64,000 nucleotides of DNA from Polynucleobacter cosmopolitanus (GTDB lineage Bacteria > Pseudomonadota > Gammaproteobacteria > Burkholderiales > Burkholderiaceae). The position numbers and the translations under genes are program-made. Below, piece by piece: positions 17,899-28,919 of this stretch (position 1 is the stretch's first letter; each line of letters starts with the position of its first letter). The stretch is taken from positions 124,001 to 188,000 of the forward strand of contig NZ_NJGG01000002.1 in assembly GCF_002224225.1 (NCBI RefSeq), read 5' to 3'. Under the pieces are notes generated by a model. The model was not told where the DNA came from, ran no database searches, and saw nothing but the letters and a program-made list of their open reading frames with translations.

Positions 17899-19092
17899 CT
17901 AAAACTTCAAACCTGATTCTTGAGCAACGGTGTGCATGTCTTTGTCCCCTCTTCCCGATAGATTGATCAAGATTGATTTATCTTTCGGCAAGGTTGGGGC
18001 CAATTTACAAGCGTATGCGATGGCATGGCTGCTTTCTAAAGCAGGAATGATGCCTTCAATTTGACAGCAATCATGGAAGGCCTTGAGTGCTTCGTCATCC
18101 GTTACAGCGACATATTCCGCACGCTTAGAGTCTTTTAACCAAGCATGCTCAGGGCCAACGCCTGGATAGTCCATGCCGGCTGATACTGAATGCGTCTCAG
18201 CAATTTGGCCGTTTTCATCTTGCAACAAATAAGTGCGGTTGCCGTGCAAGACGCCTGGAGTTCCTGCCACCAATGCAGCTGAATGCTCTTTGGTATTCAA
18301 ACCATGACCGGCTGCTTCAACACCAACCAACTTCACATTTGGCACATCGATGTACGGATAGAAAATACCCATAGCGTTTGATCCACCACCCACGCAAGCC
18401 ATCACGTAATCTGGTTGACGACCAATCATTTCTGGCATTTGTACTTTGCACTCTTCACCAATCACGCTTTGGAAATCCCTCACCATCATTGGGTATGGAT
18501 GAGGACCTGCCACCGTACCGATGATGTAGAACGTACTTTCCACATTGGTCACCCAATCGCGCATCGCTTCGTTCAAAGCATCTTTAAGAGTTTTGGTACC
18601 TGACTCTACTGGCACAACCGTCGCACCCAAGAGTTTCATGCGATAAACGTTTTGAGCTTGGCGCGCCACGTCGACAGAACCCTGGTAAACGATGCACTCT
18701 AATCCCATACGGGCACAGATCGTGGCTGTTGCCACACCGTGCTGACCAGCACCTGTTTCAGCAATGATGCGTTTTTTACCCATGCGTTTGGCCAACATCG
18801 CTTGACCAATCACGTTGTTAATTTTATGCGCGCCTGTGTGGTTCAAATCTTCACGCTTGAGATAGATTTGAGCTCCACCCAACATCTCGCTCCAGCGTTT
18901 GGCGTGATACACGGGTGAAGGACGACCCACAAAGTGTTTTAACTCTGAATGGAATTCAGCTAAAAATTCTGGGTCATGTTGATACTTGGCGTACGTCTCT
19001 TTGAGCTCAGTCAAGGCATACATCAAAGTTTCAGAAACGAAGACACCGCCATAGGGGCCGAAATGACCTCTGACGTCTGGAAAATCATACAT
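17899..19092 (-). CDS. trpB: Tryptophan synthase beta subunit TrpB
   Basis: TrpB condenses indole with serine using PLP. I choose the ATG at 19092, preceded by GAGGT at 6 bases; the open frame extends upstream to 19131 but would then overlap trpF. The 397-residue protein begins [16 protein letters not shown], has the PLP lysine Lys90 in HTGAHKINN, and the glycine-rich phosphate loop GGGSNAMG. It is the TrpB1 type that pairs with TrpA, encoded next to it. Confidence 0.97.
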   Translation of the reverse strand: MYDFPDVRGHFGPYGGVFVSETLMYALTELKETYAKYQHDPEFLAEFHSELKHFVGRPSPVYHAKRWSEMLGGAQIYLKREDLNHTGAHKINNVIGQAMLAKRMGKKRIIAETGAGQHGVATATICARMGLECIVYQGSVDVARQAQNVYRMKLLGATVVPVESGTKTLKDALNEAMRDWVTNVESTFYIIGTVAGPHPYPMMVRDFQSVIGEECKVQMPEMIGRQPDYVMACVGGGSNAMGIFYPYIDVPNVKLVGVEAAGHGLNTKEHSAALVAGTPGVLHGNRTYLLQDENGQIAETHSVSAGMDYPGVGPEHAWLKDSKRAEYVAVTDDEALKAFHDCCQIEGIIPALESSHAIAYACKLAPTLPKDKSILINLSGRGDKDMHTVAQESGLKF

Positions 19093-19102
19093 AGTGTTAC
19101 CT

Positions 19103-19780
19103 CTACACGAATGAGATGCCTTGATCGGCATCCCGGACTGCTTGAATAAACGCCTTCATTAATTCAGGGCTTTTTTGACCTTTTGCCACTTCAATGCCAC
19201 TCGACACATCCACAGCGCAAGGTTTAAGGTGTGTAATACCCTCGCCCACGTTGTGCGTGTTCAATCCACCACTCAAAACGACCCGATGCGCGTTTTCTTT
19301 TGTCCATGTGTCCGGTATCAATGACCAATCAAATACATGCCCACCGCCACCATAGCCCTCAACGAAGGCATCCAGTAAAAAGCCGGCTGCATCTGCGTAT
19401 TGTAGAGAAAATTCAGATAAGTTGAAGCCCGCCTTGATTCTGGCGGCTTTCAGCCATGGCATGCCCTGAGCGATCTCTTGACAGCGTTCCGGGGTCTCAT
19501 CTCCATGAAACTGCCACAAAGTCGTGGGAACACGCTCCTGGATCCTCAAAACCTCTTCATCTGTTGGGTTTACCACCAAAGCCACAGCATCCATCCCACC
19601 AGGCATGCGGGCAATCAAGGCAGCGGCCATTTCAGGGCTGACATACCGGGGGCTGGGCTCATAAAAGACGAATCCCAGGGCATCAACTCCCATGGAAACA
19701 GCCGCATCCACATCGCTTGAACGAGTAAAACCACAGAACTTAATTCTGGTTTTATCAGCGGTTTGCTTGAGTAAGCCCAT
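19103..19780 (-). CDS. trpF: Phosphoribosylanthranilate isomerase TrpF
   Basis: TrpF converts phosphoribosylanthranilate to the carboxyphenylamino-deoxyribulose phosphate. The 225-residue barrel has the general-base cysteine Cys16 in IKFCGFTR and the catalytic aspartate region AVDVSSGIE near the C-terminus. The first codons overlap the end of truA by 26 bases. The truA-trpF-trpB-trpA order is common in beta- and gammaproteobacteria. Confidence 0.95.
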   Translation of the reverse strand: MGLLKQTADKTRIKFCGFTRSSDVDAAVSMGVDALGFVFYEPSPRYVSPEMAAALIARMPGGMDAVALVVNPTDEEVLRIQERVPTTLWQFHGDETPERCQEIAQGMPWLKAARIKAGFNLSEFSLQYADAAGFLLDAFVEGYGGGGHVFDWSLIPDTWTKENAHRVVLSGGLNTHNVGEGITHLKPCAVDVSSGIEVAKGQKSPELMKAFIQAVRDADQGISFV

Positions 19781-20609
19781 CAGTGCCTGACTGCCCTAAA
19801 AGATTGATTGGTAAAAAGCTATTGGCCAAATTCGGCTCAGGAATATCGAATTGTTCTGGGTATCCTACCCTAAGAAGATAAAGTCCATCGGCCATGAAGG
19901 TGGCGCCCGCCAATTGGCGATTTTTTGCTGCCAACAAACTGCTCATCCAAGTGACCGGTTCTTTTCCAGCCCCAATCAAGAGCAAACTGCCCACCAAATT
20001 ACGAACCATGTGATGAAGGAAGGCATTGCCCCTGAAAACAAAGTACACCCATGGTCCATTCTCAATCACTGATACTTGGTACAAAGTCTTGATCGGGGTT
20101 TTACTTTGGCATTCAGAGGAACGAAATGAACTGAAGTCATGCTCACCCACCAATACCTGGGCTGCTTCATGCATGGCCAGTGTATCCAAGGTTTTACCCT
20201 TGGGTAAATTCAGAAAGCCTGCTTTGCCGTGCAACAAAGGGGATGGCGTTGAACCAGTGAGCAAGGCATAGCAATAGCTTCGCTCAAAAGCCATGTAACG
20301 GGCATCAAAATGATCAGGCACTGGCTTGACCCACTGAACTGTGACACTTGGTGGCAAAAAGGCATTAACGCCTTTTACCCAAGAAAGATCTGGTCTCACC
20401 ACTTCAGTATCAAAATGAACCACCTGACCCAAAGCATGAACTCCTGTGTCGGTTCTTCCTGCTGTGATGGTTTTAACTGGCTCATTGTTTTCACCAATGA
20501 AGCGACTCAAGGCTAACTCTAGGTGATCTTGAACTGTTTGGCCGTTACTTTGGGTTTGCCAGCCAGAGAAAGCAGACCCGTCATACTGCAAACCCAAGGC
20601 AATGCGCAT
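19755..20609 (-). CDS. truA: tRNA pseudouridine(38-40) synthase TruA
   Basis: TruA makes pseudouridine at positions 38-40 of the tRNA anticodon arm. The 284-residue protein has the conserved catalytic Asp54 in [10 protein letters not shown] and the [13 protein letters not shown] segment near residue 200. The C-terminal ~25 residues run past the usual end and overlap trpF; that tail is poorly conserved by appearance. It follows fimV with a 1-base gap. Confidence 0.95.
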   Translation of the reverse strand: MRIALGLQYDGSAFSGWQTQSNGQTVQDHLELALSRFIGENNEPVKTITAGRTDTGVHALGQVVHFDTEVVRPDLSWVKGVNAFLPPSVTVQWVKPVPDHFDARYMAFERSYCYALLTGSTPSPLLHGKAGFLNLPKGKTLDTLAMHEAAQVLVGEHDFSSFRSSECQSKTPIKTLYQVSVIENGPWVYFVFRGNAFLHHMVRNLVGSLLLIGAGKEPVTWMSSLLAAKNRQLAGATFMADGLYLLRVGYPEQFDIPEPNLANSFLPINLLGQSGTDGLTQANR

Positions 20610-20610
20610 G

Positions 20611-21972
20611 CTATTTGGATGAGAGTTGATTAACTTCAGCCATCAATGATTTGGCTTGAATGGTTAACGCAGGATCAATCTGATTGCTCACTGCCAATAC
20701 TTCCTGGATGGCCACTCTAGCGGCGGCGAAATCTTCAATGGTGATGTAGGCTCTGATCAGATTCAGTTTCACACGAAGACTTTCAGGACTCGGCAAAGAT
20801 ACGCCAGAGTTTTGAGAAGCAACTGGTGCAGGTCCAAGATTTAAATCAAGCGATGCGAACAACTTGGCGGCTTGTTCAGGAACTGTATTTAACGGAGCAT
20901 TTGGCTTAGCAGCAGAACTATCAGACTGACGAACCTTCTTTGCCTCACTCTTTGATAGCTTTAATAAAACCAAAATTGCTAGGAAAACAAAAACGGCAAT
21001 AGCCAAAGGACCAGTTTGATTTCTCCAATCAAATGTCTCGGTATTTGCTTGCCCTGCCCCTTGGTTTTGCATCAACTTCTTGAGATCAGCAATGTTTTTT
21101 TCTAATTCAACAATTCTTTGCTTGGCTTCTGATAAAGCTTTCTCTTGAACCAGCAATTCTTCCATGCGGCGCTTGGCTTCACCCTCTAAGCCAGCAGCAG
21201 GACCCACCTTTAATCGATCACCCACAACGTTTGTTGGTGGAATCTCTTTATCTTGACTTGCAGTCAATCCACTCAATGGCATGTCAGCCTTGCCTGAGCG
21301 ATAAGCTACGTCCGCAGACTGTGCAATTTCTTTGGCCTCTTGCTTTGGCACACTCTTGACCATTGCTTGGCTAGGCATCTTTAACTCAGCACCAGCCATC
21401 AAGCGATGGATACTACCGCCAGCGAATGCTTGAGGATTGACCCTGTACAAAGAAATCAAAGCCTGATCAAGACTGGCCTCATCAAAATTAGCCGCCAGCT
21501 TGCTGGCAATTTCAGTCAGCGTATCTCCAGCTTTTACCTCTACACGCGCTTGATCTGCCACCATCAATGTGTAAACACGGCGCACCAAACCAGTTGACCA
21601 GCGAAGCTCTACCAAAGCATCCAAGAATATTTCATTGGCAGCTAATTTTAAGACTTCATCTGAAGTGATCTTGATCGCTACCGGCTCTTCTTTTGAGCCC
21701 TTCAGTAACTCGACTTTTAATTGCGCTTGGACATTAGAAGATGTGATGCCCAATCGTTGATACATCTCAGGACCGGCCAAAGCCGCCTGCACATCTTTGA
21801 TTGAGGCAAGTTCTGCAGGATCAATTTGAATCGAGATTTGAGCAAGCAGCGGCTCACCCACTTTTGACTGAATGCTCAAGTTGCCTAAATTCAAGGCAAG
21901 CGCTTGTCCGGCAAAAATTGCCGAGATCAACCCAAGTGCTAAACGATGAAAACTTGGCAAGAGCGCAATCAA
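20611..21972 (-). CDS. fimV: FimV-like peptidoglycan-binding membrane protein
   Basis: A 453-residue inner-membrane protein with the FimV N-terminal domain after a signal peptide ([19 protein letters not shown], from residue 27), a LysM motif (about 145-200, [14 protein letters not shown]), a coiled coil (about 265-300), one span (about 321-340) and a cytoplasmic C-terminal helical region. FimV of Pseudomonas organises type IV pili and polar signalling; that protein is about twice as long, and this copy lacks the long acidic linker. The gene sits between asd and truA, its usual position. Confidence 0.87.
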   Translation of the reverse strand: MIALLPSFHRLALGLISAIFAGQALALNLGNLSIQSKVGEPLLAQISIQIDPAELASIKDVQAALAGPEMYQRLGITSSNVQAQLKVELLKGSKEEPVAIKITSDEVLKLAANEIFLDALVELRWSTGLVRRVYTLMVADQARVEVKAGDTLTEIASKLAANFDEASLDQALISLYRVNPQAFAGGSIHRLMAGAELKMPSQAMVKSVPKQEAKEIAQSADVAYRSGKADMPLSGLTASQDKEIPPTNVVGDRLKVGPAAGLEGEAKRRMEELLVQEKALSEAKQRIVELEKNIADLKKLMQNQGAGQANTETFDWRNQTGPLAIAVFVFLAILVLLKLSKSEAKKVRQSDSSAAKPNAPLNTVPEQAAKLFASLDLNLGPAPVASQNSGVSLPSPESLRVKLNLIRAYITIEDFAAARVAIQEVLAVSNQIDPALTIQAKSLMAEVNQLSSK

Positions 21973-21976
21973 GAAA

Positions 21977-23110
21977 TTAACGCTCCAACAAAATGCGCAA
22001 CATACGGCGCAATGGCTCAGCAGCGCCCCATAACAACTGGTCGCCTACTGTGAATGCGCCTAAATAATCAGGGCCCATGGCTAATTTATGCAAACGTCCC
22101 ACAGGCACAGTCAAAGTACCAGTCACAGCAGCAGGTGTTAGATCTCTTTCGGTCGTTTCGCGATCGTTTGGCACTACCTTGACCCAATCATTTGCGCTCG
22201 CCAAGATGCCCTCAATATCGCTCAAAGGAATGTCTTTTTTGAGCTTGATGGTCAAGCCCTGTGAATGGCAACGCATCGCGCCGATACGCACACATAAGCC
22301 ATCAATTGGAATACTGCCCGCTGATCTGAATGGAGGGTTACCTAGAATCTTGTTGCACTCTGAACCGCCCTTCCACTCTTCCTTGGTTTGACCATGCTCA
22401 ACCGGCACATCAATCCATGGAATCAAGCTACCAGCCAAGGCTGTGTTGCGGAAATTCTTTTTCGGGAAATTAGCCGAGCGCATCGTTTCAGCAACTTTGC
22501 GATCAATGTCCAAAATAGCAGATGCAGGATCAGCCAATTCTACTTTAACGGCATCGTGCAAAGCACCCATTTGAGACAATAACTCACGCATGTTCTGAGC
22601 ACCCGCCCCAGAAGCTGCTTGGTAAGTCATGGCACTCACCCACTCAATGGCACCTTCACGGAACAAGCCGCCCATCGCCATCAACATCAAACTCACGGTG
22701 CAGTTACCGCCCACCCACAGATTGCCACCTTTGCTGATAGCAGAATCGATCACTGGGCGGTTCACTGGATCCAAAATGATCACAGACTCATCAACCATGC
22801 GCAATGAACTGGCTGCATCAATCCAATGACCTTTCCAACCAGCGGCACGAATCTTTGGGTAAATCTCTTTGGTGTAATCGCCACCTTGGCAAGTGATGAT
22901 GATCTCGCAACGCTTCAAGGCATCAATATCATCAGCTGAGTAAAGTTTTTTCTCATTCTTAGCCATCGCCGGCGCTGGCCCACCAGCATTGCTCGTGCTA
23001 AAAAAGACTGGCTCAATGAATGCGAAATCGCCTTCATCTTGCATGCGCTGCATCAAGACACTGCCAACCATACCGCGCCAACCTACTAAACCTACCAATG
23101 GAGTTGCCAT
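21977..23110 (-). CDS. asd: Aspartate-semialdehyde dehydrogenase Asd
   Basis: Asd reduces aspartyl phosphate to aspartate semialdehyde, the branch point to lysine, diaminopimelate, threonine and methionine. I choose the ATG at 23110 with AGGTG upstream over the two in-frame GTG codons before it. The 377-residue protein has the NADP-binding [10 protein letters not shown] (10-19) and the catalytic cysteine Cys137 in GGNCTVSLM. The length and sequence match the gamma/betaproteobacterial type. Confidence 0.96.
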   Translation of the reverse strand: MATPLVGLVGWRGMVGSVLMQRMQDEGDFAFIEPVFFSTSNAGGPAPAMAKNEKKLYSADDIDALKRCEIIITCQGGDYTKEIYPKIRAAGWKGHWIDAASSLRMVDESVIILDPVNRPVIDSAISKGGNLWVGGNCTVSLMLMAMGGLFREGAIEWVSAMTYQAASGAGAQNMRELLSQMGALHDAVKVELADPASAILDIDRKVAETMRSANFPKKNFRNTALAGSLIPWIDVPVEHGQTKEEWKGGSECNKILGNPPFRSAGSIPIDGLCVRIGAMRCHSQGLTIKLKKDIPLSDIEGILASANDWVKVVPNDRETTERDLTPAAVTGTLTVPVGRLHKLAMGPDYLGAFTVGDQLLWGAAEPLRRMLRILLER

Positions 23111-23172
23111 CACCACACCTATATTTTTAAAAAGTTTTTGTTAATTTTATTAATGAACCTGGGACATCTATC

Positions 23173-24240
23173 TTACAGAGCTTTTAGAACCGCTTCGCCC
23201 ATTTCTTTTGTGCCTACCAATTGGCAGCCCGCCGTCTTGATATCACCCGTGCGATAACCCTGAGCCAACACTTTTTGCACAGCAGCTTCAATGCGGTTGG
23301 CTTGCTCAGCTTTACCCAATGAATAACGCAACATCATGGCTGCAGACAAAATGGTTGCCAAAGGATTAGCAATACCTTTACCTGCAATGTCAGGTGCTGA
23401 ACCATGGCTTGGCTCATACAGCCCTTTGTTATTTTTATCCAATGAAGCAGATGGCAACATACCGATTGAACCAGTCAACATGGATGCTTCATCAGACAAG
23501 ATATCGCCGAATAAGTTACCAGTCACCACCACATCAAATGCTTTTGGTGCTTTGACAAGTTGCATGGCTGCGTTATCAACATACATGTGGCTGAGTTCAA
23601 CATCAGGATATTCTTGTCCGATGCGCGTCATGACTTCTCTCCACAATTGTGAAGTCTCAAGCACATTGGATTTATCAACACTGCACAATCGTTTATGGCG
23701 TTTTTGAGCCGCCTGAAATGCCACGTGAGCAATGCGCTCCACTTCAGGCTCTGAATAACGCATGGTGTCAAAACCTTCACGCGCTCCAGGAAATAAACCA
23801 TCTGTGGCAGTGCGAATACCCTTTGGTGAACCAAAGTAAATATCGCCGTTCAACTCACGCACGATCAAGATGTTCAAACCAGCAATGATTTCTGGTTTTA
23901 AGCTAGATGCTTCAGTCAACTCTGGATAACAAATCGCCGGTCTTAAGTTAGCAAATAAACTGAGGTGTTTGCGCAAACCAAGAATCGCTTGCTCAGGTCG
24001 CAATTCACGGGCCAAAGTGTCGTACTTCCAATCACCTACAGCCCCAAACAAAATGGCATCAGCTTCTTTAGCTAACTTCAGAGTGTCTTCTGGCAATGGA
24101 TGGCCTTTAGCTTCATAGCCAGCACCACCCACTGGGGCAGTTTCCATTTCAAAAGATTCACCCAAGGCATTCAAGACCTTCACTGCTTCTGCAATGATTT
24201 CAGGGCCAATGCCATCACCTGGCAATACTGCAATCTTCAT
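23173..24240 (-). CDS. leuB: 3-Isopropylmalate dehydrogenase LeuB
   Basis: LeuB oxidatively decarboxylates 3-isopropylmalate in leucine synthesis. The 355-residue protein begins [15 protein letters not shown], and has [12 protein letters not shown] and the metal-binding [13 protein letters not shown], then [14 protein letters not shown] for NAD binding. It follows leuD with a 24-base gap in the leuC-leuD-leuB cluster. Confidence 0.97.
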   Translation of the reverse strand: MKIAVLPGDGIGPEIIAEAVKVLNALGESFEMETAPVGGAGYEAKGHPLPEDTLKLAKEADAILFGAVGDWKYDTLARELRPEQAILGLRKHLSLFANLRPAICYPELTEASSLKPEIIAGLNILIVRELNGDIYFGSPKGIRTATDGLFPGAREGFDTMRYSEPEVERIAHVAFQAAQKRHKRLCSVDKSNVLETSQLWREVMTRIGQEYPDVELSHMYVDNAAMQLVKAPKAFDVVVTGNLFGDILSDEASMLTGSIGMLPSASLDKNNKGLYEPSHGSAPDIAGKGIANPLATILSAAMMLRYSLGKAEQANRIEAAVQKVLAQGYRTGDIKTAGCQLVGTKEMGEAVLKAL

Positions 24241-24264
24241 GTCAAACCTTTAAACAGGAAAAAA

Positions 24265-24912
24265 TTAAGGGAGCTTTGTCGCTAACCAAGGCATGCGCAA
24301 AACTCTTTCAGACTCATAAGTCTTGATTTTGTCTGCGTGTCGCAAGGTCAAACCAATATCGTCCAAACCATTGACCATGCAATATTTTCTAAATGCCGCG
24401 ATATCAAAATCATACGTGCGACCATCAGGCGCAATCACCTGTTGTTTTTCTAGATCAATGGTTAATTGGTAACCATTGAATGCGGCTGTTTCATTGAACA
24501 AGTGATCAACTTGCTGAGCAGATAGAACGATTGGTAATAAACCATTTTTATAACAGTTATTAAAGAAGATATCTGCAAAGCTTGGAGCAATCACCGCTCT
24601 GAAACCATACTGCTCCAAAGCCCAAGGAGCATGCTCACGAGAACTGCCACAACCAAAGTTTTGGCGAGCTAAAAGAATGCTTGCGCCTTTGTAACGAGAT
24701 TGGTTTAAAACAAAGTCAGGATTTAATGGGCGGTTAGAACAATCTTGGCCAGGTTCACCATGATCTAAATAACGCCATTCATCAAACAAGTTTTGTCCAA
24801 AGCCAGTTCTTTTGATTGATTTCAAAAACTGTTTTGGAATGATGGCATCGGTGTCCACATTCTCGCGATCAAGTGGAGCAACCAAGCCTTGGTGTATTGT
24901 GAACTTATTCAT
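24265..24912 (-). CDS. leuD: 3-Isopropylmalate dehydratase small subunit LeuD
   Basis: LeuD pairs with LeuC to isomerise 2- to 3-isopropylmalate. The 215-residue protein has the swivel-domain motifs [13 protein letters not shown] (18-30) and [15 protein letters not shown] (about 85-99). Its start overlaps the stop of the small lipoprotein gene by one base (TAATG), so its translation is probably coupled to that gene rather than directly to leuC. Confidence 0.96.
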   Translation of the reverse strand: MNKFTIHQGLVAPLDRENVDTDAIIPKQFLKSIKRTGFGQNLFDEWRYLDHGEPGQDCSNRPLNPDFVLNQSRYKGASILLARQNFGCGSSREHAPWALEQYGFRAVIAPSFADIFFNNCYKNGLLPIVLSAQQVDHLFNETAAFNGYQLTIDLEKQQVIAPDGRTYDFDIAAFRKYCMVNGLDDIGLTLRHADKIKTYESERVLRMPWLATKLP

Positions 24913-25097
24913 TATTTAACCGGTGTAACTACCACGCCAGAATTTGAAGCCTCATTACCAGAGTCAGATTTCTTAGAAGTGTTTTTATCAACCACGCTTC
25001 CTAGGTTTTGAAGATCTTGACCAATACCAGAAATCGTATTGCAGGCCATCAATGAAGTTGCCATCAAACAAGCAAATACTAATTTTAAAGTTCTCAT
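24912..25097 (-). CDS. Entericidin-like small lipoprotein
   Basis: A 61-residue product with a lipoprotein signal: charged MRTLK, hydrophobic core and lipobox LMAC with Cys19. The mature part begins [17 protein letters not shown], the pattern of the entericidin A/B family, followed by a Ser/Asn/Lys-rich tail. Entericidins are small envelope lipoproteins; in Escherichia coli they form a toxin/antidote-like pair. Only one copy is here, inserted between leuC and leuD, an arrangement seen in related betaproteobacteria to my recollection. Function is unknown. Confidence 0.8.
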   Translation of the reverse strand: MRTLKLVFACLMATSLMACNTISGIGQDLQNLGSVVDKNTSKKSDSGNEASNSGVVVTPVK

Positions 25098-25115
25098 ATT
25101 TATCGTCTCCGGGAT

Positions 25116-26528
25116 TTAGGCTATTTTACGAACATCAACAAAGTGACCTTCTAAAGCTGCAGCTGCCGCCATCGCAGGACTCACCAAATGTGTTCTCCCG
25201 CCATTACCTTGGCGTCCCTCAAAATTACGGTTTGATGTAGAAGCGCAACGCTCACCTGGCTCAAGACGATCAGCGTTCATGGCCAAGCACATGGAGCAAC
25301 CAGGTTCACGCCACTCAAAGCCAGCAGCCTTGAACACGCGATCCAAACCTTCGCGCTCTGCTTGCTCTTTTACTAAACCAGAACCAGGAACGACCATGGC
25401 CAACTTCACAGTGGGCGATACTTTCTTGGCGATACGCTCAACAACCCTTGCAGCAGCCCGGATGTCTTCAATACGACTATTGGTGCAAGAACCAATGAAG
25501 ACTTTATCTACCATGATGGCTTCAATCGCTGTATTGGGCGTGAGTGCCATATAGCTCAAAGCTCTTTCCATGGCTTCGCGCTTGACCGGATCTTTTTCTT
25601 TTTCAGGATCAGGTACTTTGTCTTCAATCGATAAAACCATTTCTGGTGAGGTTCCCCAAGTCACTTGAGGCTTGATCTCTTCTGCGCGCAACTCAACCAC
25701 TCGATCAAATACCGCGCCCTCATCGGTGTGTAACTTTCTCCAATACTGCAAAGCTTGACGCCAAGCTTCACCTTCTGCTGGAGCATAAGGACGACCTTTG
25801 ACGTAGTTGATGGTTGTTTCATCTACACCCACAATGCCTGCACGAGCACCCGCTTCAATTGCCATATTGCAGATGGTCATACGACCTTCCATCGATAAAG
25901 CACGAATCGCTTGACCTGCAAATTCAATCGTGTAACCAGTACCGCCAGCAGTACCAATCTTGCCAATAATGGCTAAAACAATGTCTTTAGCGGAGCAACC
26001 CAAAGGTAATTGACCTTCGACGCGCACCAACATATTTTTACTTTTCTTCATCAGCAACGTTTGCGTGGCCAAAACATGCTCCACTTCTGATGTGCCGATA
26101 CCAAACGCCAATGCGCCAAAAGCACCGTGCGTACTTGTATGAGAGTCACCACAAACCACTGTCATGCCAGGCAATGTAGCGCCCTGCTCTGGTCCAATCA
26201 CGTGCACGATGCCTTGACGCTTATCGTGCATCTTGTATTGAGTGATGCCAAATGCATCGCAGTTTTGATCCAAGGTATCAATTTGTAAACGTGATACTGG
26301 ATCTTTGATGCCTTCTGAACGATCGGTTGTAGGAACGTTGTGATCTGACACCGCCAAATTGGCTGAATTTCTCCAAACTGGGCGCTGCGCTAAAGACAAA
26401 CCCTCAAAGGCTTGAGGACTGGTTACTTCATGCAATAACTGTCGATCAATGTAGAGGACGGTGGTACCGTCCTCTTCCATGTGAACAACATGGTCATCCC
26501 ATAACTTGTCATACAAAGTACGAGCCAT
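25116..26528 (-). CDS. leuC: 3-Isopropylmalate dehydratase large subunit LeuC
   Basis: The 470-residue aconitase-family subunit carries the [4Fe-4S] cluster: GSCTNSR supplies the first cysteine and GCSMCLAMN the other two. HVIGPEQG and [13 protein letters not shown] are further family motifs. It starts the leu genes after gltA, 12 bases downstream, so leucine genes may share transcription with citrate synthase. Confidence 0.97.
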   Translation of the reverse strand: MARTLYDKLWDDHVVHMEEDGTTVLYIDRQLLHEVTSPQAFEGLSLAQRPVWRNSANLAVSDHNVPTTDRSEGIKDPVSRLQIDTLDQNCDAFGITQYKMHDKRQGIVHVIGPEQGATLPGMTVVCGDSHTSTHGAFGALAFGIGTSEVEHVLATQTLLMKKSKNMLVRVEGQLPLGCSAKDIVLAIIGKIGTAGGTGYTIEFAGQAIRALSMEGRMTICNMAIEAGARAGIVGVDETTINYVKGRPYAPAEGEAWRQALQYWRKLHTDEGAVFDRVVELRAEEIKPQVTWGTSPEMVLSIEDKVPDPEKEKDPVKREAMERALSYMALTPNTAIEAIMVDKVFIGSCTNSRIEDIRAAARVVERIAKKVSPTVKLAMVVPGSGLVKEQAEREGLDRVFKAAGFEWREPGCSMCLAMNADRLEPGERCASTSNRNFEGRQGNGGRTHLVSPAMAAAAALEGHFVDVRKIA

Positions 26529-26540
26529 GAATCTTCCTAA

Positions 26541-27851
26541 TTAACGCTTGGCGATTGGCTGAACAGTGCGTGTTGGACTACCAACAAACAACTGACGCGG
26601 ACGACCAATCTTATATTCTGAATCAGTGATCATTTCTTCCCACTGTGAAATCCAACCCACTGTGCGTGCAAGAGCAAAAATACAAGTGAACATTTCTGTT
26701 GGAATACCCAATGCACGCTGAACAATGCCTGAGTAGAAGTCAACGTTTGGATAGAGTTTACGACTCACGAAGTATTCGTCTTCCAAAGCAATCTTCTCAA
26801 GTGTCATCGCTAACTTGAACAATGGATCATTCTCAAGACCCAACTCTTTGAGAACTTCATAACATGTTTCACGCATCAATTTAGCGCGTGGGTCAAAGTT
26901 TTTGTAAACGCGGTGACCAAAGCCCATCAAACGAACACCAGAGTTTTTGTCTTTAACTTTAGCAATGAAGTCGTCGATCTTCTCAACACCACCATTGGCT
27001 TGAATCTCTTCCAACATCTGTAAGCAAGCTTCGTTAGCACCGCCGTGAGCAGGACCCCACAAGCAAGCCACACCAGCAGCAATCGCAGCAAATGGGTTGG
27101 TACCTGAAGAACCAGCCAAACGAACTGTTGAAGTTGAAGCATTTTGTTCGTGGTCAGCATGCAAAATGAAGATGCGATCCAACGCTCTGACCAATACTTC
27201 ATTCACCTTGTATTCTTCACAAGGAGTTGCAAACATCATTTGCATGAAATTAGCTGTGTATGAAAGATTGTTCTTTGGGTAAATCATTGGCTGGCCAACT
27301 GAATACTTGTAAGCCATCGCTACCAATGTTGGCATTTTTGCGATCAAACGAATTTGTGACACTTCACGTTGATGAGCATCATTGATGTCTAAACCATCGT
27401 GATAGAAAGCCGCCATACCGCCTACCAAGCCAGTCAATACAGCCATTGGGTGTGCATCACGGCGGAAGCCACGCAAGAAGAATTGCATCTGCTCGTGCAC
27501 CATGGTGTGGTGCATGACCAAGTCATCAAATTCTTTCTTTTGAGTTGCATTTGGCAACTCACCTTTTAATAATAAATAGCAAGACTCTAAGAAATCGCAG
27601 TTAGTGGCCAAATCCTGAATTTGGTAACCGCGATAAAGCAACTCACCTTTGTCACCATCGATATAAGTGATCTTTGAGTTACATGAAGCAGTAGACATAA
27701 AACCTGGGTCATATGTGAATTTACCTGTCTGACCATAAAGTTTGCGAATATCAATCACGTCAGGACCAACTACACCCTTGTAGATAGGTAACTCAATGGC
27801 TGGTGTGCCATCAGAGAACGATAACGTGGCTTTTTCATTTGTTGCGTTCAT
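26541..27851 (-). CDS. gltA: Citrate synthase GltA
   Basis: GltA condenses oxaloacetate with acetyl-CoA, the entry step of the TCA cycle. The 436-residue protein is of the hexameric, NADH-sensitive gammaproteobacterial size class. Catalytic-region motifs are [21 protein letters not shown] and [15 protein letters not shown]. It lies 79 bases after sdhE with AAGGGA before the ATG. Confidence 0.97.
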   Translation of the reverse strand: MNATNEKATLSFSDGTPAIELPIYKGVVGPDVIDIRKLYGQTGKFTYDPGFMSTASCNSKITYIDGDKGELLYRGYQIQDLATNCDFLESCYLLLKGELPNATQKKEFDDLVMHHTMVHEQMQFFLRGFRRDAHPMAVLTGLVGGMAAFYHDGLDINDAHQREVSQIRLIAKMPTLVAMAYKYSVGQPMIYPKNNLSYTANFMQMMFATPCEEYKVNEVLVRALDRIFILHADHEQNASTSTVRLAGSSGTNPFAAIAAGVACLWGPAHGGANEACLQMLEEIQANGGVEKIDDFIAKVKDKNSGVRLMGFGHRVYKNFDPRAKLMRETCYEVLKELGLENDPLFKLAMTLEKIALEDEYFVSRKLYPNVDFYSGIVQRALGIPTEMFTCIFALARTVGWISQWEEMITDSEYKIGRPRQLFVGSPTRTVQPIAKR

Positions 27852-27930
27852 ATTTCAATCCCTTATACGCGTTTTTGTTTTTTAGCAAACTAACAAGTTT
27901 TATTCCTAGCTACTTCTTTAATAGAAATGA

Positions 27931-28194
27931 TTAATTTCTAACTGGGCGCAACATGGCTAGAACACGATGCACACCTTCAGTCGCAAGTTCCCCCTCCGGT
28001 TCCTTGCGACGCAGCAACAAATCCATCAAGTCATTGTCACTTAAATCCAACAAAGTATTGAGAGGCTCTAAGTCAGCCTCTTCAATCCGATCATGAAAGC
28101 GCTCAAAGAAACGCTCCATCATCAAATCATTTTCAAGCAAACCTCGTCGCGCACGCCAACGCAAGAGCGACAAGGTTTCAGATGGTATCGGCAT
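27931..28194 (-). CDS. sdhE: FAD assembly factor SdhE
   Basis: SdhE helps covalent attachment of FAD to SdhA. The 87-residue helical protein has the family motif RARRGLLENDLM, with the RGxxE core. Its start overlaps the sdhB stop by one base (TAATG), as expected for a coupled accessory gene of succinate dehydrogenase. Confidence 0.93.
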   Translation of the reverse strand: MPIPSETLSLLRWRARRGLLENDLMMERFFERFHDRIEEADLEPLNTLLDLSDNDLMDLLLRRKEPEGELATEGVHRVLAMLRPVRN

Positions 28195-28901
28195 TAAACA
28201 GCTCGTCGAACCATTAACTCTTTGATCTTACCAATCGCTTTTGTTGGGTTCAATCCTTTAGGACAAACATCCACACAGTTCATGATGGTGTGGCAACGGA
28301 ACAAACGGTATGGATCTTCTAAGTTATCCAAACGCTCTGATGTCACTTGATCACGACTGTCTGCGATGAAGCGGTATGCCTGTAACAAACCAGCTGGGCC
28401 CACGAACTTATCTGGATTCCACCAGAATGATGGGCAAGCGGTTGAGCATGAGGCGCACAAAATGCACTCATACAAACCATCCAACTCTTCACGCTCTTCT
28501 GGGCTTTGCAAACGCTCTTTCTCAGGAGGCGGAACATCGTTCACCAAATAAGGACGAATCGAGTGGTATTGCTTGAAGAACTGAGTCATGTCAACGATCA
28601 AGTCACGCACCACTGGCAAACCAGGTAGTGGACGCAAAGAAATCTTCTTTGGCAAAGTCAACATATTGGTCAAGCAAGCTAGGCCATTTTTACCGTTGAT
28701 GTTCATGGCATCAGATCCACAAACACCTTCGCGGCAAGAACGACGGAAAGACAAAGTCTCATCCATCTTCTTTAGCTTCATCAACGCATCTAACAACATG
28801 CGCTCAGAACCATCCAACTCCACTTCATAACTTTGCATGCGTGGCGCTGCATCGACTTCTGGATCGTAACGGTAGACTTCAAATATACGTGTATCGCTCA
28901 T
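28194..28901 (-). CDS. sdhB: Succinate dehydrogenase iron-sulfur subunit SdhB
   Basis: SdhB carries electrons from SdhA flavin to quinone. The 235-residue protein has the [2Fe-2S] ligands in SCREGVCGSDAMNI and the later Cys of GLAC, the [4Fe-4S] set CILCASCSTACP and the [3Fe-4S] set in CHTIMNCVDVCPKGLNP. Length and spacing are standard. Confidence 0.97.
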   Translation of the reverse strand: MSDTRIFEVYRYDPEVDAAPRMQSYEVELDGSERMLLDALMKLKKMDETLSFRRSCREGVCGSDAMNINGKNGLACLTNMLTLPKKISLRPLPGLPVVRDLIVDMTQFFKQYHSIRPYLVNDVPPPEKERLQSPEEREELDGLYECILCASCSTACPSFWWNPDKFVGPAGLLQAYRFIADSRDQVTSERLDNLEDPYRLFRCHTIMNCVDVCPKGLNPTKAIGKIKELMVRRAV

Positions 28902-28919
28902 GTTTCTTCCTTAATACTT

